Source of the DNA: Cunninghamia lanceolata
Taxonomy: Eukaryota > Streptophyta > Pinopsida > Cupressales > Cupressaceae
Reading direction: 5' to 3'
Assembly (NCBI GenBank): GCA_027924645.1
Contig: BSBN01000140.1
Coordinates: forward strand, 14,390,501-14,454,500
Length of the DNA stretch: 64,000 nt
Shown: positions 33,223-43,904 of the stretch, in pieces
How positions within the stretch are numbered: position 1 is the first letter of the stretch
Layout of the letters: each line of letters starts with the position of its first letter
The notes under the pieces: generated by a model
Told to the model about the DNA's origin: nothing
Database searches by the model: none
Seen by the model: only the letters and a program-made list of their open reading frames with translations
Position numbers and translations under genes: made by a program

Positions 33223-36200
33223 ATGATGGCTACTCTGAATATAGTAAAGATCTCTGATAGACCTCGGCCCACATTTAAGAAACATCCATATAAATCCTTG
33301 GAGGTAGATCCCCTAGGAGCCTTTTCCAGTGTTTCGCATGGCATTTTGCATACAGAAGACATTAGGGTTTACATACATGCAAATATTGAAGAGTTTGGGG
33401 AATTCAAACTAAGAGATATCTATCACAAACAACTATTAGATGATTCATTTGAGCTCAAACCTCAATACAAGGGCCTCCGAAATAAGCACTTTGCACAATA
33501 CATACATTTCCCCTGTTTTATGAAGGATGAATGGGTTAGGTATATTTTGAGCAGAATACATGACAACTTCATGTGGTTAAATAGATCGTTTAAAATCACA
33601 AAAGATGCCATCAGGGCAGTTACCGGATTACACTCATTCAGTGTGATTTTTGTTCTTAAATTTGTGAAGAATCAAACTGTGAGTGAGGCTACCGGATCCA
33701 AGTTTGACAAAAGAGCAATGACAGTACATGACATCTCTGATACAGATGTCAAGTTTGCCTCCATGATCATTGGATATAAAATATATCATTCTAGCAGGGA
33801 AAACTCTATACCTGGAACTGCCATCTACACAGCTTATGAAATGTTAAGAAAGGATGCAGACTATGATCTTTGTTAGCTTCTCTTTAACCAACTCTTGGAG
33901 AATCTACAAAAAATCAAGAAAGACAAAAAGAATTCATTCAAGTATGGTGGATTAATATTGTGCTTATTTTTCTACTTTATGAATGAGCTTCCTGGATCTA
34001 GTGGCTGGGTGTGGGAGAGTGATAGGCTAGTAGCTATCCAAATCAGAGATTATTTGCATGGACTTGGTGACAACAAAGTACAAAATACAGCTCTGTGGGG
34101 ATACTTCAAGAACTTTCAGAGCATGATGCAAGCAAGAGAAAGAATTCCTCAGTCTCTTGTTGAAAAATATAAAGACACAATATGCTTTATGGTAGAGACA
34201 GATCAGTGCCTAATGGAGGCAGTAGAACCAAGAACTGTGTGGATCATGCCCATGGGGTATGAAGTCGATGAACAAATTGTGGAGCTACATGTTCAACACA
34301 TGCTAAGTCAGGCAAAGGATCCAAAGGCAGAAAGGTTTGGAAACTTTGAAGAACTGAGTGTAAAGATTCATGTGGAACTCAGAGAACCTAAGATCAAGAG
34401 GAACGTGAGAAAAGAAGTAAAAAATATTGCCCAAGGCCTTGGCATCTCAAAGGAGGCACTTGATGCGCACAAGAAAAGGATGGAAAGGGCTGAGGAAGAG
34501 AAGAAAGAGGCAGAAAAGAAAAGCAAGGAAAGTGCTCCAGTAGAAACCTCAACCTGGACTAGATCATCAAAGAGATCTGCACTTGTCATAGCCAAAACCT
34601 CAAGAACATCAAAACTGAAAGTCCAGGCATTTGGTAAAAGAGAGAAAAGATCCAAGACAAAAGCCACAAGGGCTTATGCAAGTCAAAGAGATGAAGAGGA
34701 AACTGAATCATATGAGGGGGTAAAGGAAATAAAGAAGCAGAAGAAGAAAGGATCCGGTAAACCCTCCACAGGCCAAGACAAGGAAGAAATGGTAGAGGAA
34801 TTTGTTGAAAAGCCCACCCTGTCTCTAAAAAGTGTAATCAAATCAGTCACTGTGGATGGAAACCTTCAACCAATGGCCGAATTCTATGATGATTACAATG
34901 AGGCTGACCAAAAGATCTTGCAGGAAGCTACAATCAGGTATTTGATCATATACAATAAGGCTTTCATTAAAATTATATCTCTAATTCCTAAGAGCCTAGA
35001 AAAGGAGTTAGAAATAAGAAAGAACAATGCCATGGCAAAAGACATTAAGATCCAGGAACAGATAGCTATTCAGCTATATCCTGCAATCGATACCAAAATA
35101 ATGAATATGATATTCAAAGATTGCAAGGATGAATTTAGGAGCAAAGCAAGGATGAATCAGCTCATGCTTGGTGAAACTGACAAGGTGGCAAAAGAGACTA
35201 AAGAGATTCTCTGGAATACTCTTAAAAAGTTCAACATTCCTATCACAGAGGTTTCTGGTAAAGACAAGAGCTCAAAATCCCGTATTCTAGAAGAAGTGGC
35301 TCATGGACAGACAAATATCTCTCCTCTGGTTTCCCCTATAGCTTCTGGATCTAAAGGAGAAGACACAATATAGGAGAAAGAAGTAGGAGTGAAGGAAAAA
35401 GAAGCTGACAGTACCAAGGTTGCAGAGGAAGAGAAGACCCCAACAAAGAAAACCACAACTGATAGTGGTAAGAATGTAGAAGGAGAGAAAGCTCCAAGGG
35501 ACAGCCCTAAGATTGCAGAAGAAAAGAAAAATCTGTCTCTGGCAAGAGACACTGTAGAATCAGTCAAGGACTTCTTGATAAAAGCAGCTATGGAGATTGA
35601 TGAACCAGACCTATTAAAAGGGCCTCTGAACTTTGATTCTATTTCTCTGGTACAGACAATGAAGATTGCTTCATTTGCTAATGCCAAGGTTAAAGGAAAA
35701 CTCCTAAAGTCTCACATGGAAGACTGTGAGTTGATAGAAGCTGCCTCTGGAGTGCTTGAAAAGATTATGCCATCATTTCAGAAAGATCCCACAGCCTCCT
35801 GTTCTGGTAATCTCAAAACTCTAGTCAGTAGTGTTAGCACACATTTTGATTCACTAGAGAAGTCAGTAGAAGATAAGGTCTGGAAGGAATTTCTTGCAAA
35901 AAGATTATCAGAGGTACAAGGGTTGATAAGTAATGATAGGAGAAATATGAGTATAGGGATAAAGAGCTTAGAAAATGCTTTTATAGATGGCGAAAAAATA
36001 TACAAATTTTGTATTTCATGGTCCAAAGAAATAGTAGAGATTGAGAAGAAAATAAAAGAGCAAGAGGATAAACTACTAAGTTTGTCTCAAAGTTTTGATC
36101 CTCTCTCTTCCTCCATAGTTAATCAAGAGTGTTAGACTATTGCAATCACAAATGCAATAAAGAATTTTGAGAAGGAAAAGAAGAACATAATTAGCCAGAT

Positions 36201-36360
36201 GGGTGAACTCAGAAGAATCATTATCCCTAAGTTAGAGGCCATGCATGAGGCCATAAGTGATGCTTAGACTACAGCCCAAACCAATGATCCGACAGATCTT
36301 AAGAGGGCAGAAGCTTTTGCATTTTTGTTGAGTGGTCACTTTCAATTTTGGATAGAATGA
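33223..36360 (+). pseudogene. Element E ORF2, about 1045 codons, function unknown
   Basis: One continuous frame from ATG 33223 to TGA 36358-36360, broken only by four TAG codons (33874, 35371, 36133, 36265) and no frameshift. Residues 1-390 look globular (LRDIYHKQLLDDSFEL, FKITKDAIRAVTGL, LPGSSGWVWESDRL). About 400-540 is Lys/Glu-rich with basic clusters that could be nuclear localisation signals. A second folded-looking part spans about 540-700, and a charged C-terminal half has a short coiled coil near 945. There is no RT, integrase, RNase H or protease motif. The WxxxxFKITxDxIxxxTGL pattern faintly recalls uncharacterised plant retroelement proteins; I cannot confirm that. The length conserved against drift implies that selection acted until recently. 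Confidence 0.75.
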
Positions 36361-36672
36361 AGCAAAGTTGGGCTATAGAACTTGTCCAACTGAAAACAAC
36401 TTTTGCAGACATACTACAGTATATGTAAGTATTCCATATGTATATACTTCGGCGGCTAAGTATAGTAAAATTTTTGAAAATTTTGGTGTGCGGACCCTAC
36501 CCTTTGTCATTGATGTCAAAGGGGGAGTGAGGAGCAGTGAAAAATGAGGAATCCAACTAAGGGGGAGCTCCGGAAAATGTATATAAAAATAGAGCATCAG
36601 CCAAGGGGGAGCATAGTATAAACACTTAGTCATTTTTCACTAAGTGTTGCCATCAATGCCAAAGGGGGAGAT
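36361..36672 (+). other. Element E 3' untranslated region with polypurine tract
   Basis: The polypurine tract AAAGGGGGAGAT at 36661-36672, with GCCATCAATGCC just before it, is the same as in A. Three earlier purine copies follow CATTGATGTCAAAGG (about 36507-36530) and occur near 36560 and 36605. The layout is shared with A/B/C. Confidence 0.8.
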
Positions 36673-37765
36673 TGTTGGCAAGAGACACTATATGGATTCA
36701 TGATTATTGTCATTGATGGCAACAAAGTTCATCCCACACATCCGCAGGACATGGTGTGTCTCTACCGGAAGTCAGAATGAAGAATGTGGTGCTCCGGTAA
36801 ACAAGAATAGAGCATGTGGCAAGGTCTGACAGACAGGTCCGAATCTCTCAGAGGAAGTATCTTAGTGAAGTGTAGATTTGGGGAAGTAAAGAGTACTACC
36901 TTGAGTGATAGATTCCAAGGTTTTAGCCTCCAGTGATAGATGAGGTAAAAGATATGAATACTTGATTACCAGGTTCCTGAGTGACAGTGTGAACAGAGGA
37001 AGAACTGACTGATAGAACATCAGACTATTTTCTAGATGTGTTTCTGATGGTGGTAAAGGTTATGAAGACATGAATTATGTTTGGTTGACATGATTAATGA
37101 TTTCTACAAGTATATGCTTGATCTGCATTACTTGATGTGCAAGGATTTAGCTGACAGAACAAAGTTTGTGAAAAGATTGACTGTTCCGGGTGCTGACTAG
37201 AAAGATAATGAAATCACTTGTGTGGATATATATATAGGATGGATTTAGTTGTGATATGAGTGTTGTGGTGTTATTGATTTGTAAATAAAAGTAGAGCAGA
37301 GCAGAAGTAGCAAGGAAGGTCTGGTATGTGAAAGGAAAGCAGCAAAAGAGAAGAGGAAAGATGAAGTGCAGTAGATCAGTGTACTGAGCCTAACTGGAAC
37401 TGAACCCCAGTGTATGTGGATGCTACCAATCAGTTCAAGTATTGTATAAGACTCATTTTGTAGACAGTGTGTCTCTTGTAGGCAGTGTGCCTCCTTGTGA
37501 GCAGTGTGCTTTGGCAGTGAGCCCTAATTGGCAAGTGCCATTTTGTATTTCCTTATTCTTCTAATAGAGAATAATCTTTGGGTTAATCACCCCGTGGTTT
37601 TCTCCCTGAACAGGGTTTCCACATCAAAAATATTGTGTCATGTGTATCTCCATTTCATGGTTATGTTTGCTTGTTTGAATTAATGTTGCATTGATTAATA
37701 AGAAAGTTCAGAAAAAGAAATAATTAGGATAATTGATTCACTCCACCCCCTCTCAGTTATCAACA
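36673..37765 (+). repeat. Element E second LTR (1093 bp)
   Basis: TGTTGGCAAGAGACAC...ATCAACA with the primer site after it (TGGTATCAGAGG at 37768-37779). It therefore acts both as 3' LTR of the full copy and 5' LTR of the partial second copy. Confidence 0.9.
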
Positions 37766-37830
37766 ATTGGTATCAGAGGTATGTTCCTCCTAATAGAGCC
37801 TAACAGCTTGAGGAAGATCTAGGAGTTCAA

Positions 37831-39014
37831 ATGAATGCATATGGTTTAAGGGAGCAACTCAAGACTGCCCTTGATGATCTTGAACAGTCAAACTCTGAAG
37901 TCAATGAATTAAAGGAAAGACTCAAATAGGTTGATGATTGCATGAGAGAACTAAAAGACAAATTAAGTCTCTCTATGAAAAAGAGAAAGGAGCTGCTTCA
38001 GCAATTGGCAAGACAAGGTGAAGCAAATAATGCAAATGAAGAGCTGAAGGAAAAAACTGAGTTGTGTGAAAAGTTATCAAAAGAAATCATTATGGTAAGA
38101 CATGAAATGGAATCAGGAGTCATGAAGTTTACCCAAGAAGTTGAAGAGAAAAGAAAAACTGAAGATAATCTAAGACAATCTCTCAAGGAGAAATCAGAAG
38201 ATTGCCACCAGATGGATAGAATTATCAGACATCTTGAATCTAATCTTGAAGATGCTAAAGATAATGAAGAAAAACTTGAGGATCAAATTGTCTCTCTAAA
38301 AAGGGATCTTCAAATAGCAAATGAGTATAAAGAGAAATTCAAGATAAGTTCTGCTCAACTTGAAGTTCTTCGAAGTCAAAAGAAGGTAGATGACAAGTGT
38401 GGTTTGGGATATGAGAAAGCAGAAAGCTCCGGATCCGTTTAGAAGAATTTTGGATTAGAAAATCCAAGGATCAGGCCTAGAAGACCTCCGGTAAGACAGC
38501 CTAATGCTCAAAGATATCCATCCTTCAATGGATACTACCACAACTGCAATCACTTTGGTCACAAAGCTAATCAGTGCAGAAAAAAGAATGAATCAGACTA
38601 ATTCATCCTTCTCTGGACAATGTTTTAACTACAAAAGGTATGGTCACAAATCTCATGAATGTAGAATTATGCAAATGAACAAATCATTCAATGGTAGATG
38701 CTTTGCATGCAATAGAATAGGTCATATGGCTAATCAATGTAGATCAAGAGTATATCAATCTAATATGCAAAGAAATGTTGTTTGTCAAATTTGTAATAGA
38801 TCCGGTCATATTGCAAAATTCTGTAGAAGCAAGAATTAGGACAAAAGAGGTCCAGTATATCATAGACAGAATCAAGATAAGGGGAAACAAAAGGTGAATG
38901 AGGATGAAGTTAAAAGTGAAATGAACAAGATTTGGGTAAAGAAGAGTACAGAGAATGTAGAGGATGGATCCGCACTAGACTTTGGTGCTGATATTCCTTC
39001 TAGAAATTAAGAGA
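37831..39014 (+). pseudogene. Element E gag-like ORF, copy 2
   Basis: Same protein as copy 1, from ATG 37831. The coiled-coil region is better preserved (open from 37942 to 38442, one TAG at 37927 where copy 1 has CAG). Zinc knuckles lie near 38625 (first Cys pair damaged: CFNYKRYGHKSHEC), at about 38701-38742 (CFACNRIGHMANQC) and at about 38786-38827 (CQICNRSGHIAKFC). Stops and frameshifts near 38440 and 38600 disable it. The interior then runs to 39524 and ends abruptly, without ORF2. Confidence 0.75.
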
Positions 39015-39524
39015 TGAGCTTTAGCTCAGGGGGAGACACAAAGAAGAACATGTTCCCCCAGCTAGTCAATTGATGCTTGAAATTGGCACATGTGAAGCTG
39101 TAGATCAAATGGTTTCTAGAGAAACATGTAAAGAAGGTCAGGTAAAGATCTGAGAGATCCGCAAGAAAATTTAAAAAGTTTAACTCCTTTAGAATTGGTC
39201 TGGTTAAACAAGTCTTCCAGGAAAACAGGTTTCTCACAAGGTTGGCCCAGTATGGATCCAAATTGAAATAGCCTGATCTGCGGATATATGAGATGATCAA
39301 GAGAAGAAGTGGACATTATGATTCATCACTAACATTGATCACAAAGGCATCATAATGATCTAAATGAGTTTCTTCCTCCTTGAATAAGGAAAACCAGGCA
39401 AACTAGAATGAATTAGGTTGTGCATTTATTGCAGGGTGAAAATTAGGGCTTCTTGGAATAAAAGAGTTCATTTGTCTGTCATTTACACATTTTCACACTC
39501 ACATGCGAAGAAGAAAGAAAAGGA

Positions 39525-40660
39525 TTTGACCAAGTAAAGAGGCTGTTTTTGTAGGTAGTAAGCAGTATTTTACCTAAGGTGGGTTTTCCACATTTGGCTG
39601 TTTCAACAGTCAACTGTGGTTTTCTCCATTTAAAAGAGGTTTTTCATGGTCAAAGGCAGTTTTATGACAAAAATAGTGGTGTTAATTTTTTGGTAGTGTT
39701 TTTTCAGCCTACAAAGCATATTCTAATTGTAGACAGAGAATATTCCATCAGCCAGGGGGCCTATTTTGCCGCTCAAAGCCCTAAAGTAGGGCTTTTTTTG
39801 CTTTTTGTACAACTTTTGCCCATGGTGTCAAAATTGGGCAAACAAGATATTGACGAAAAGATGATAGAGAGCACTTCGCAATGGTATCAGTCATTTTCTC
39901 TAATTTTTCTATTTGACAACATTTATTGCAGGTTGAAGATAAATCTTCTTTTTTACCTTTCGAGCTCATAACTTTTTTCCACGATCTCTGATTTTCATGA
40001 TCCTTGTGGCATTGGAAATGTATTCAAGAGCTCCAAAAAGCCCTCAATGAACTTTTCTAAGACTTAGCTCCAAGTTAATTTTATTTAATTTGTCAGTTTT
40101 TTGGTATTTAAGTGATAGCCTAGGCAATTTGAAACTTGAGGAGGTTAAATTTATTTTAAGAGGATTTGTTTGTTGTAATAAATCATTGTGAGTGATTGTA
40201 ATCTCACTCAGATCTCTTTTTTAAGAGATTTCTTTTTGTTTTCCCAATTTTGGTTCCTTAAGGACAATTGTAAAATGGACTAAGTATAAACTGCCACAAT
40301 AAATTATGGGGGGGGGCGCTCTCTTACATAGTAAAGGGGTGTTGTTGTGTTGTTGTCTCTCTTTTTCATCATGGATGTGCCTCAAATTCCACTTTTAACT
40401 CCATATAATTATTATGAATGGAAGAAAAATATGGAGATTGTAATGTATAAATAAAAGTTACCTAGAATAACTTTAGGCACATATCATGAACCCACAAGTG
40501 CTACTGAGAGAATAAAGTGGTTAGATAGAAGAGATTAGGCTTATGGCACACTTTGTCTTGCTATTTCTCCAGATCTTAGATTTCATGTTGAGTCTTATAC
40601 AACACCAAATGAGATATGAACAACACTGGACAATCTCTTTGACAAGCAAGATAAAATAAG
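39525..40660 (+). repeat. Second copy of D leader and gag start (1.14 kb duplication)
   Basis: Matches 29105-30241 throughout with scattered substitutions (a few per hundred by eye). Unlike the first copy, it runs on uninterrupted into the rest of D gag. The left junction joins E sequence (AAAAGGA) to D sequence (TTTGACCAAG) with at most four bases of overlap. Confidence 0.88.
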
Positions 40661-41282
40661 AAGGTTCAAATTGGAGAATGAGCTAATTGCACTTAATCTT
40701 CAATATTTTGATCAAATCGAAGATTTCTTCACTAAATTTAAGTCTCTTAGGTTGCAACTCAAATAGTGTGGTCTTGAGAAAGAATATGAACAATTGATTC
40801 TATCTATTCTTGTAAAATTGGGTCTTTCATATTGAGTTTATGTTTCTACCTTTTATGCTATAATGGATGCTTTTGGTAGTAAGTTTACAATGCCTTCACT
40901 TGAGGAGTTTACTGCACAACTCACTAGAGAACAAGCCAAGCTACTACACATGGGCACATTAAAGTCTACTAGAAAACAAGCTCTAGTTACAACACAAAGC
41001 ACAATGGATCCTAAGGATTCAAGTAATAAGGGAAAGAAACAAAAGGATTCAAAGTCTAATGAGCAAGAGAAAGAATCAAAGAAAACTGCTAGCTCTTCTT
41101 CCAAAAAGGAGTCTAATAAGAAGAAGAAGCCAAAGTGTTCTTATTGTATGAAAATGGGTCATGATGAGACAAAATGTTATGAGAAAAAAATTGATGAGAT
41201 GTCACAACTTCTTCAAAAACATAAAATTGAGTATTCTTCATCAACATTAGTTTTACCCAATTCTTCTTCTTCAACATCATGA
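40371..41282 (+). pseudogene. Element D gag, second and longer copy
   Basis: ATG 40371, MDVPQIPLL and a copia gag with a YEWKKNM motif and then FTKFKSLRLQLK near 40730. There is a Lys/Ser-rich linker and one zinc knuckle, CSYCMKMGHDETKC at about 41133-41174. It stops at TGA 41280-41282. In-frame stops near 40447, 40540, 40620, 40765 and 40833 break the front half; the last 140 codons (from 40863) are open. It would form the virus-like particle. Confidence 0.8.
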
Positions 41283-41822
41283 TAATATACACAGTGAAAG
41301 ATAGGGACAACATGCATTGCTAATGGGACAGACAAAGGAAAAGGACATACGCTCTTTGCTTCAACAAGTCTACAGTCAGATGGATGGCTTCTTGATTCAA
41401 GAGCTTCTCATCATATGTCATCTTCACAAGGGATGTTCTCTTCATTTCAGACATGTACTTCACCACCTATTTTGATGGGTAACAACACATATATGCATGC
41501 AACTAGATAAGGAACTATTGATGTTGGTGAGTGTACATTCAACAATGTGTTGTGTGTACCTTTCTTGACAACTAATATCCTTTCCATATAACAGATTACT
41601 CATTATGGTGCAGGGAAGACAGTTGAGTTCACTATTAATTTTGTGAGCATATGTGACTTGGAGAGTAGAGATATCATTGTTGTTCGAATGAGTGATCATG
41701 CATCTCTCTTGTATACTTTCTCCCATTTTGTTTCTAATGATGATGTAGATCCATTGATTAATATTCATAGCATGCATCAAGTGTGAATCATTTTTGTAAG
41801 GAGACATTTGGTCACTTGAACC
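41283..41822 (+). pseudogene. Element D protease and start of pre-integrase region, truncated
   Basis: In frame with gag, GWLLDSRASHHMSSS at about 41382-41425 is the copia protease active site with DSG changed to DSR. It continues to FGHLNL at about 41808-41825, the typical GAG-pre-integrase HxN motif. After that the copia pattern stops dead, so integrase, RT and RNase H were removed by a deletion starting here, or were never present in this element type. Confidence 0.7.
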
Positions 41823-42744
41823 TCGGTGTTCTTGCATCTACTTCAGTTCTTGAGACTAGTTTTGAGCTTCCTCCTTCTACTTCTATAGAGATTGTCCTTG
41901 ACATAGCTTCATCCACTTCAGTTGAGCAGGATATTCTTTGTCTTCGAGATATAGGTTTTTGGGATGAGTACTTGACAGGTATTTCAGACTTCTTTTATGA
42001 GTCCTATCTTGATGACTTGGAGGACATCATTGATGACATCCATCTCCTCTTTGAAGGAGTTGATTCTTCTACTTCAAATGTGCGGACACCTTCTTCTCCT
42101 CTTCACTTGTCATAGTTTGGCATTGAGTTGGAGTATCTTGAGCATCATTCAAAGGATTCTTTGTCTTTAGAGATTGATGATATTGAGTTTTCATATTGTC
42201 TTGGATTGTCACATTCTTTGATTAGGCATGCAACACCTGATTATATGACATCTTTTGGTTGTGACATGTGGACACTTGAGTAGTTTTCAAAGACATCATA
42301 CATCATGAGGCTTCTTCCCTCATGCCTTGAGATGGAGTTTCTTCTACATCAGCCTTTGGACCTGTTTCTTCCTAAGGGGAAGAATGTTGTTTGCAGGCTT
42401 TGGATTCTCTTCAACATTCTTCTTGAGGTATTCACCATTAGCACAGGAGCTACTTCATTGTGGGGGGGACCTATAGTCTTACACTTGTTCTCCTATGAGG
42501 GGGTAAATGATTGTACATATGTGTAGGATGTAGTTCCTGGGGGGTCTTGAGTCCTCCTTCCATCACATCTTTCATTTCATTTGTTTTTAGCATTCTCACT
42601 TTTGGAGAGGAGTTTTGTCCCATGATGTTTTCTCCTTTTCTCCACTTGAGATTTGTTGTACATGAGTACCTAACATGGCCTAGTAGTCGGGACCCATCCA
42701 TCATTGCATTCTTGTTTTAGTTAGCTACTCACTAAGTTGCACTT
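41823..42744 (+). other. Element D 3' region without pol domains
   Basis: Open stretches (about 41823-42115 and 42305-42526) rich in Ser, Leu, Phe and Asp (STSVLETSFELPPSTS, ISDFFYESYLDDLEDIIDDI). No integrase, RT or RNase H motif is visible. It ends in the polypurine tract AAAGGGGGG at 42745-42753. It may be leftover spacer between integrase and RT, or non-autonomous filler. Confidence 0.5.
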
Positions 42745-42753
42745 AAAGGGGGG

Positions 42754-43189
42754 TATTGGTGTGAACAAGGGGTTTTTGCTAACTAATTTGGTTAATTTCC
42801 CCTTGTGTGGATAATTCATATTAATTAACTAATTATTAGTTAAATAATATTCACACATCACACATAATTCACATGTTAAGTAGACTTAGTGAGTCTTTTA
42901 GATGTTTCTAGTTGTTGATAGTTGTAGTTAGTTGTCTTATCCTACACATGTGCTCTAGTTGGAATCCTATCCTCTAGTTATCACATGTGATAGGAATGTG
43001 ACACTTTTCACATGAATACAACTCCTAGTTTGTCATCCTTGCCTTCATAAGAAAGGCTATCTCATTGTATTTCATGACAGTTGTATAGAATCTCTGCTCC
43101 ATTGTTTTAGCATATTCTCTTTTATCTTTGTGTGGAAGGTTGTCTTGATTGCATGGATCCTGGCTTGCTAAGTCATAGTGACTCATATA
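42754..43189 (+). repeat. Element D 3' LTR (436 bp)
   Basis: Starts TATTGGTGTGAAC (TG worn to TA) after the polypurine tract and ends CATATA. It carries the uninterrupted CCTATCCTCTAGTT site (about 42966-42979) at which the B/C tandem sits in the other LTR. Followed by GAACC. Confidence 0.9.
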
Positions 43190-43904
43190 GAACCATTGCA
43201 TTGTCTTTCATCTTCTTCATTTTGATTGGGGCCTTTCTTCCCTTTGCTTTGGCTTTCTTGTTCCTTTGTCGGTGAATTCACCGATCAATGAACCTAAGGT
43301 TCACCAAACCTAAGCTTTGCTAATAAAGGTAACCTCTTTGTCTTTGTTATTGCTCTTGCTCCAAAGAAAGTGTTCCCACTTGTCTTTTCTTCCTTAGTCA
43401 GCAAATTCACTGATTGATGAGCATGCTGATCAACAAACCTTGAGTTCACCAAACTCAAAGTTTCTTGACTAAGGAAATCTTTGCCTTAGAAGAAATTATG
43501 CCTACTTAGTTCCTTAGGCCTTGTCTTTGAAACATGTTTTCTTTGTGTAGTTGGAGAATTGACTGATCATCGAACTTGCCTATTAGTGAACTTTAGGTTC
43601 ATTGAAGTTAAAACTTATCGACTAAGACAATTTTTCTTCCTTTTTCCTTAAAGAATTATGCCCTCCCGTTGTCTCCTTTAGTCATCAAATCAGCTAATCA
43701 AAGAACCTACCGATCGGTGAACCAAAGGTTCACCAAACTCAAAAATTTTCTGACTAAAGCCAAAATAAAGGCAAACTACTTAGAAATTTTGGAATTTTTT
43801 AAGGAATCCTTTCTTCCATTTAAGCTTTCTCACATTGGATATTTTTGATGGAAGAAACATGGAATTTTTTGGGTTATTTTGGCCTGGGCTAAAATATGAC
43901 AACA
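43190..43904 (-). repeat. Element J 5' LTR, portion right of the D insertion
   Basis: Continues the repeat-rich sequence left of D and ends at 43904, which on the minus strand is the LTR start TGTTGTCATATTTTAG. The next bases on the right (from 43905) belong to H gag. Confidence 0.65.
43265..43770. repeat. Degenerate tandem repeat with palindromes, right block
   Basis: Four units starting near 43268, 43397, 43549 and 43680 (spacing about 129-152 bp). Each has a GAACC...GGTTC core. Perfect palindromes or inverted repeats include GGTGAATTCACC 43271-43282, GAACCTAAGGTTC 43290-43302 and GGTGAACCAAAGGTTCACC 43716-43734. Confidence 0.7.

Larger units (their letters stand above)
30242..39524 (+). 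mobile_element. Element E, non-autonomous LTR element with second ORF, plus partial second copy
   Basis: LTR 30242-31334, primer site, gag-like ORF, a long unfamiliar ORF, polypurine tract at 36661-36672, LTR 36673-37765, then a second interior that stops at about 39524, where D sequence restarts. No protease-RT-integrase is present in either copy. The last 300 or so bases of the LTR, the primer site, the first leader bases and the polypurine tract closely resemble those of the A/B/C family, so that family's proteins probably copied and inserted it. Confidence 0.85.
14995..43189 (+). mobile_element. Element D, defective Ty1/copia element hosting B/C and E
   Basis: D is bounded by 435-436 bp LTRs (5' copy 14995-15211 + 28063-28280; 3' copy 42754-43189). 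It has a primer site at 28281, a leader of about 1.7 kb, gag with one zinc knuckle, a protease remnant and a polypurine tract at 42745-42753. Integrase, RT and RNase H are missing. Its 5' LTR is split by the B/C tandem, and its gag by element E with an associated 1.1 kb duplication. It needs enzymes from elsewhere to move, or lost its own by deletion. Confidence 0.85.

Noticed and set aside
33223..36360. Idea that TAG is recoded (read through) in element E ORF2
   Set aside because: TAG also interrupts unrelated elements at Gln codons, and sister copies show CAG at matching sites, so decay explains it better.
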